From assembly GCA_009695065.1 (NCBI GenBank), contig SIBR01000011.1:25485-89484 (forward strand): a stretch of DNA of 64,000 nt, in the 5' to 3' direction. A program made the translations under genes and the position numbers. The notes below the pieces were generated by a model. That model worked only from the letters and a program-made list of their open reading frames with translations, was not told the origin of the DNA and ran no database searches. Positions within the stretch are counted from its first letter, which is position 1; every line of letters begins with the position of its first letter. The stretch comes from Opitutus sp. (GTDB lineage Bacteria > Verrucomicrobiota > Verrucomicrobiae > Opitutales > Opitutaceae). This document shows positions 63,231 through 64,000 of the stretch, piece by piece.

Positions 63231-64000
63231 TCAGAGCCGGTGCAGATGAAAACCGCCGTCGACGTCGAAGACCGCGCCGGTGGAAAACGGAAATCGATCC
63301 TCGGCGATGGCGCGAACGGCCCGGCCGACGTCCTTGGGCTGACCCCAGCGGCGCAGCGGCGTGATGCCGCGCTCGTCGTGGATGATCAGCTGGTCGTATT
63401 TTTCCTTCACCCCGCCGGTCATGTCGGTGGCGATCACCCCGGGACGAATCTCGTAGACGTTGATGCCATCGTTCGCGAGCCGGTCGGCAAAGAGTTTCGT
63501 CATCATCGTGAGCCCGGCCTTCACCATGCAGTAGTCGCCGCGGTTGATCGACGCGGCGTAGGCGGAGATCGAGGTGATGTTCACGATCCGGCCGCGAAAC
63601 CCCTCGGCGTCGCGCTCCTGCCTGAGCATTTGTTTCGCCACGAGCTGCGAGAGAAAATACGGCCCCTTGAGATTGATGGCGAACAGCCGGTCGAAACTTT
63701 CCTCGCCCGAGTCGAGCAGGTCCGCGCGGACCTTTGGGGCGACGCCGGCATTGTTCACCAGCAGGTCGAGCCGGCCGAATTTCGCGATGGTATCGGCCAC
63801 CAGGCGCGCCCGGTCCGCGGCCACCGCGATGTCGCCCTGCACGATGAAGCCGGCGCCGCCGGCGGCCTGGACGAGCGCGAGCGCCTCGGCGGCGGCCTCG
63901 GCATTGCCCGCATAATTGATGGCCACGCGGCAACCGGCGCGAGCGAGTTCAAGCGCGATCCCACGGCCAATGCCGCGCGACGCGCCGGTAATGAGGGCGG
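63231..64000 (-). CDS. Short-chain dehydrogenase/reductase (5' end beyond window)
   Basis: SDR of the FabG type; the window edge cuts off the first residues, leaving [22 protein letters not shown], the NAD(P)-binding motif. [13 protein letters not shown], the catalytic Ser in [13 protein letters not shown] and Tyr/Lys in [10 protein letters not shown] are present, and [39 protein letters not shown] is a normal end. The substrate is unknown. Related in fold to the SDR at 23801-24553, but not a close copy. Confidence 0.88.
   Translation of the reverse strand, partial: ALITGASRGIGRGIALELARAGCRVAINYAGNAEAAAEALALVQAAGGAGFIVQGDIAVAADRARLVADTIAKFGRLDLLVNNAGVAPKVRADLLDSGEESFDRLFAINLKGPYFLSQLVAKQMLRQERDAEGFRGRIVNITSISAYAASINRGDYCMVKAGLTMMTKLFADRLANDGINVYEIRPGVIATDMTGGVKEKYDQLIIHDERGITPLRRWGQPKDVGRAVRAIAEDRFPFSTGAVFDVDGGFHLHRL

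Noticed and set aside
1..64000. tRNA, rRNA or CRISPR
   Set aside because: No T-loop/acceptor pattern, rRNA-like stretch or regularly spaced repeat array was recognised by eye.

Overview
The window is GC-rich DNA with the gene content of a Verrucomicrobiota member, probably Opitutaceae. This assignment is an inference from gene families, because no rRNA or other phylogenetic marker is present. Typical signs are DUF1080 and DUF6807 (PmoA-like) secreted proteins, a sulfatase, a sialidase-like protein, a TonB-dependent receptor with a carboxypeptidase-like N-terminal domain, ACS-type MFS transporters, TIR-FlgO-TPR proteins, and many intergenic palindromic repeats. No tRNA, rRNA or CRISPR array was seen.

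Layout. 0-9.3 kb: 3'-truncated hrpA, a small membrane protein, a sulfite-oxidase-fold molybdenum enzyme, vapBC, a decayed TIR-FlgO-TPR gene, mobA (which could supply the cofactor of the molybdenum enzyme) and a dicarboxylate symporter bracketed by two copies of a palindromic repeat. 9.6-15 kb: a decayed haem-motif protein, a decayed Ig-domain surface protein, and an intact secreted cyclophilin/Ig protein sharing the same C-terminal module. 15-27.4 kb: sugar and organic-acid metabolism (amidohydrolase, DUF6807, NagA-like deacetylase, TIM-barrel isomerase, DUF1080, two MFS carriers, SDR, hydroxyisobutyrate-dehydrogenase-like enzyme). 27.5-32.4 kb: two cytochrome b562-like proteins, a beta-rich hypothetical protein, and a TIM-barrel/HEAT protein.

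32.5-43 kb: a second decayed TIR-FlgO-TPR gene, a sialidase-like protein, a ThDP enzyme, a broken transposase, an RraA-fold protein and a hypothetical protein; two copies of a short MITE-like element flank 38.3-43.0 kb. 43-54 kb: secreted alpha/beta hydrolase, CrtI-like oxidoreductase, a frameshifted secreted protein directly behind a SusC-like TonB receptor, and a sulfatase. 54.2-56.3 kb: two nucleotidyltransferase toxin/antitoxin-like pairs with two orphan copies of the TIR-TPR C-terminal tail. 56.6-64 kb: a hypothetical protein, SpoU-type and FtsJ/RlmM-type methyltransferases, B12-dependent ribonucleotide reductase, and a 5'-truncated SDR.

Most notable: the first TIR-FlgO-TPR pseudogene contains an 82-bp segment inverted between 7-bp inverted repeats. 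Reverting it on paper restores an open frame into a family-typical C-terminus. The second TIR-FlgO-TPR copy and the surface-protein copy are also heavily frameshifted, often at homopolymers, while the long metabolic genes are intact. Several distinct palindromic repeat families occupy the intergenic spaces, apparently partitioned by region.
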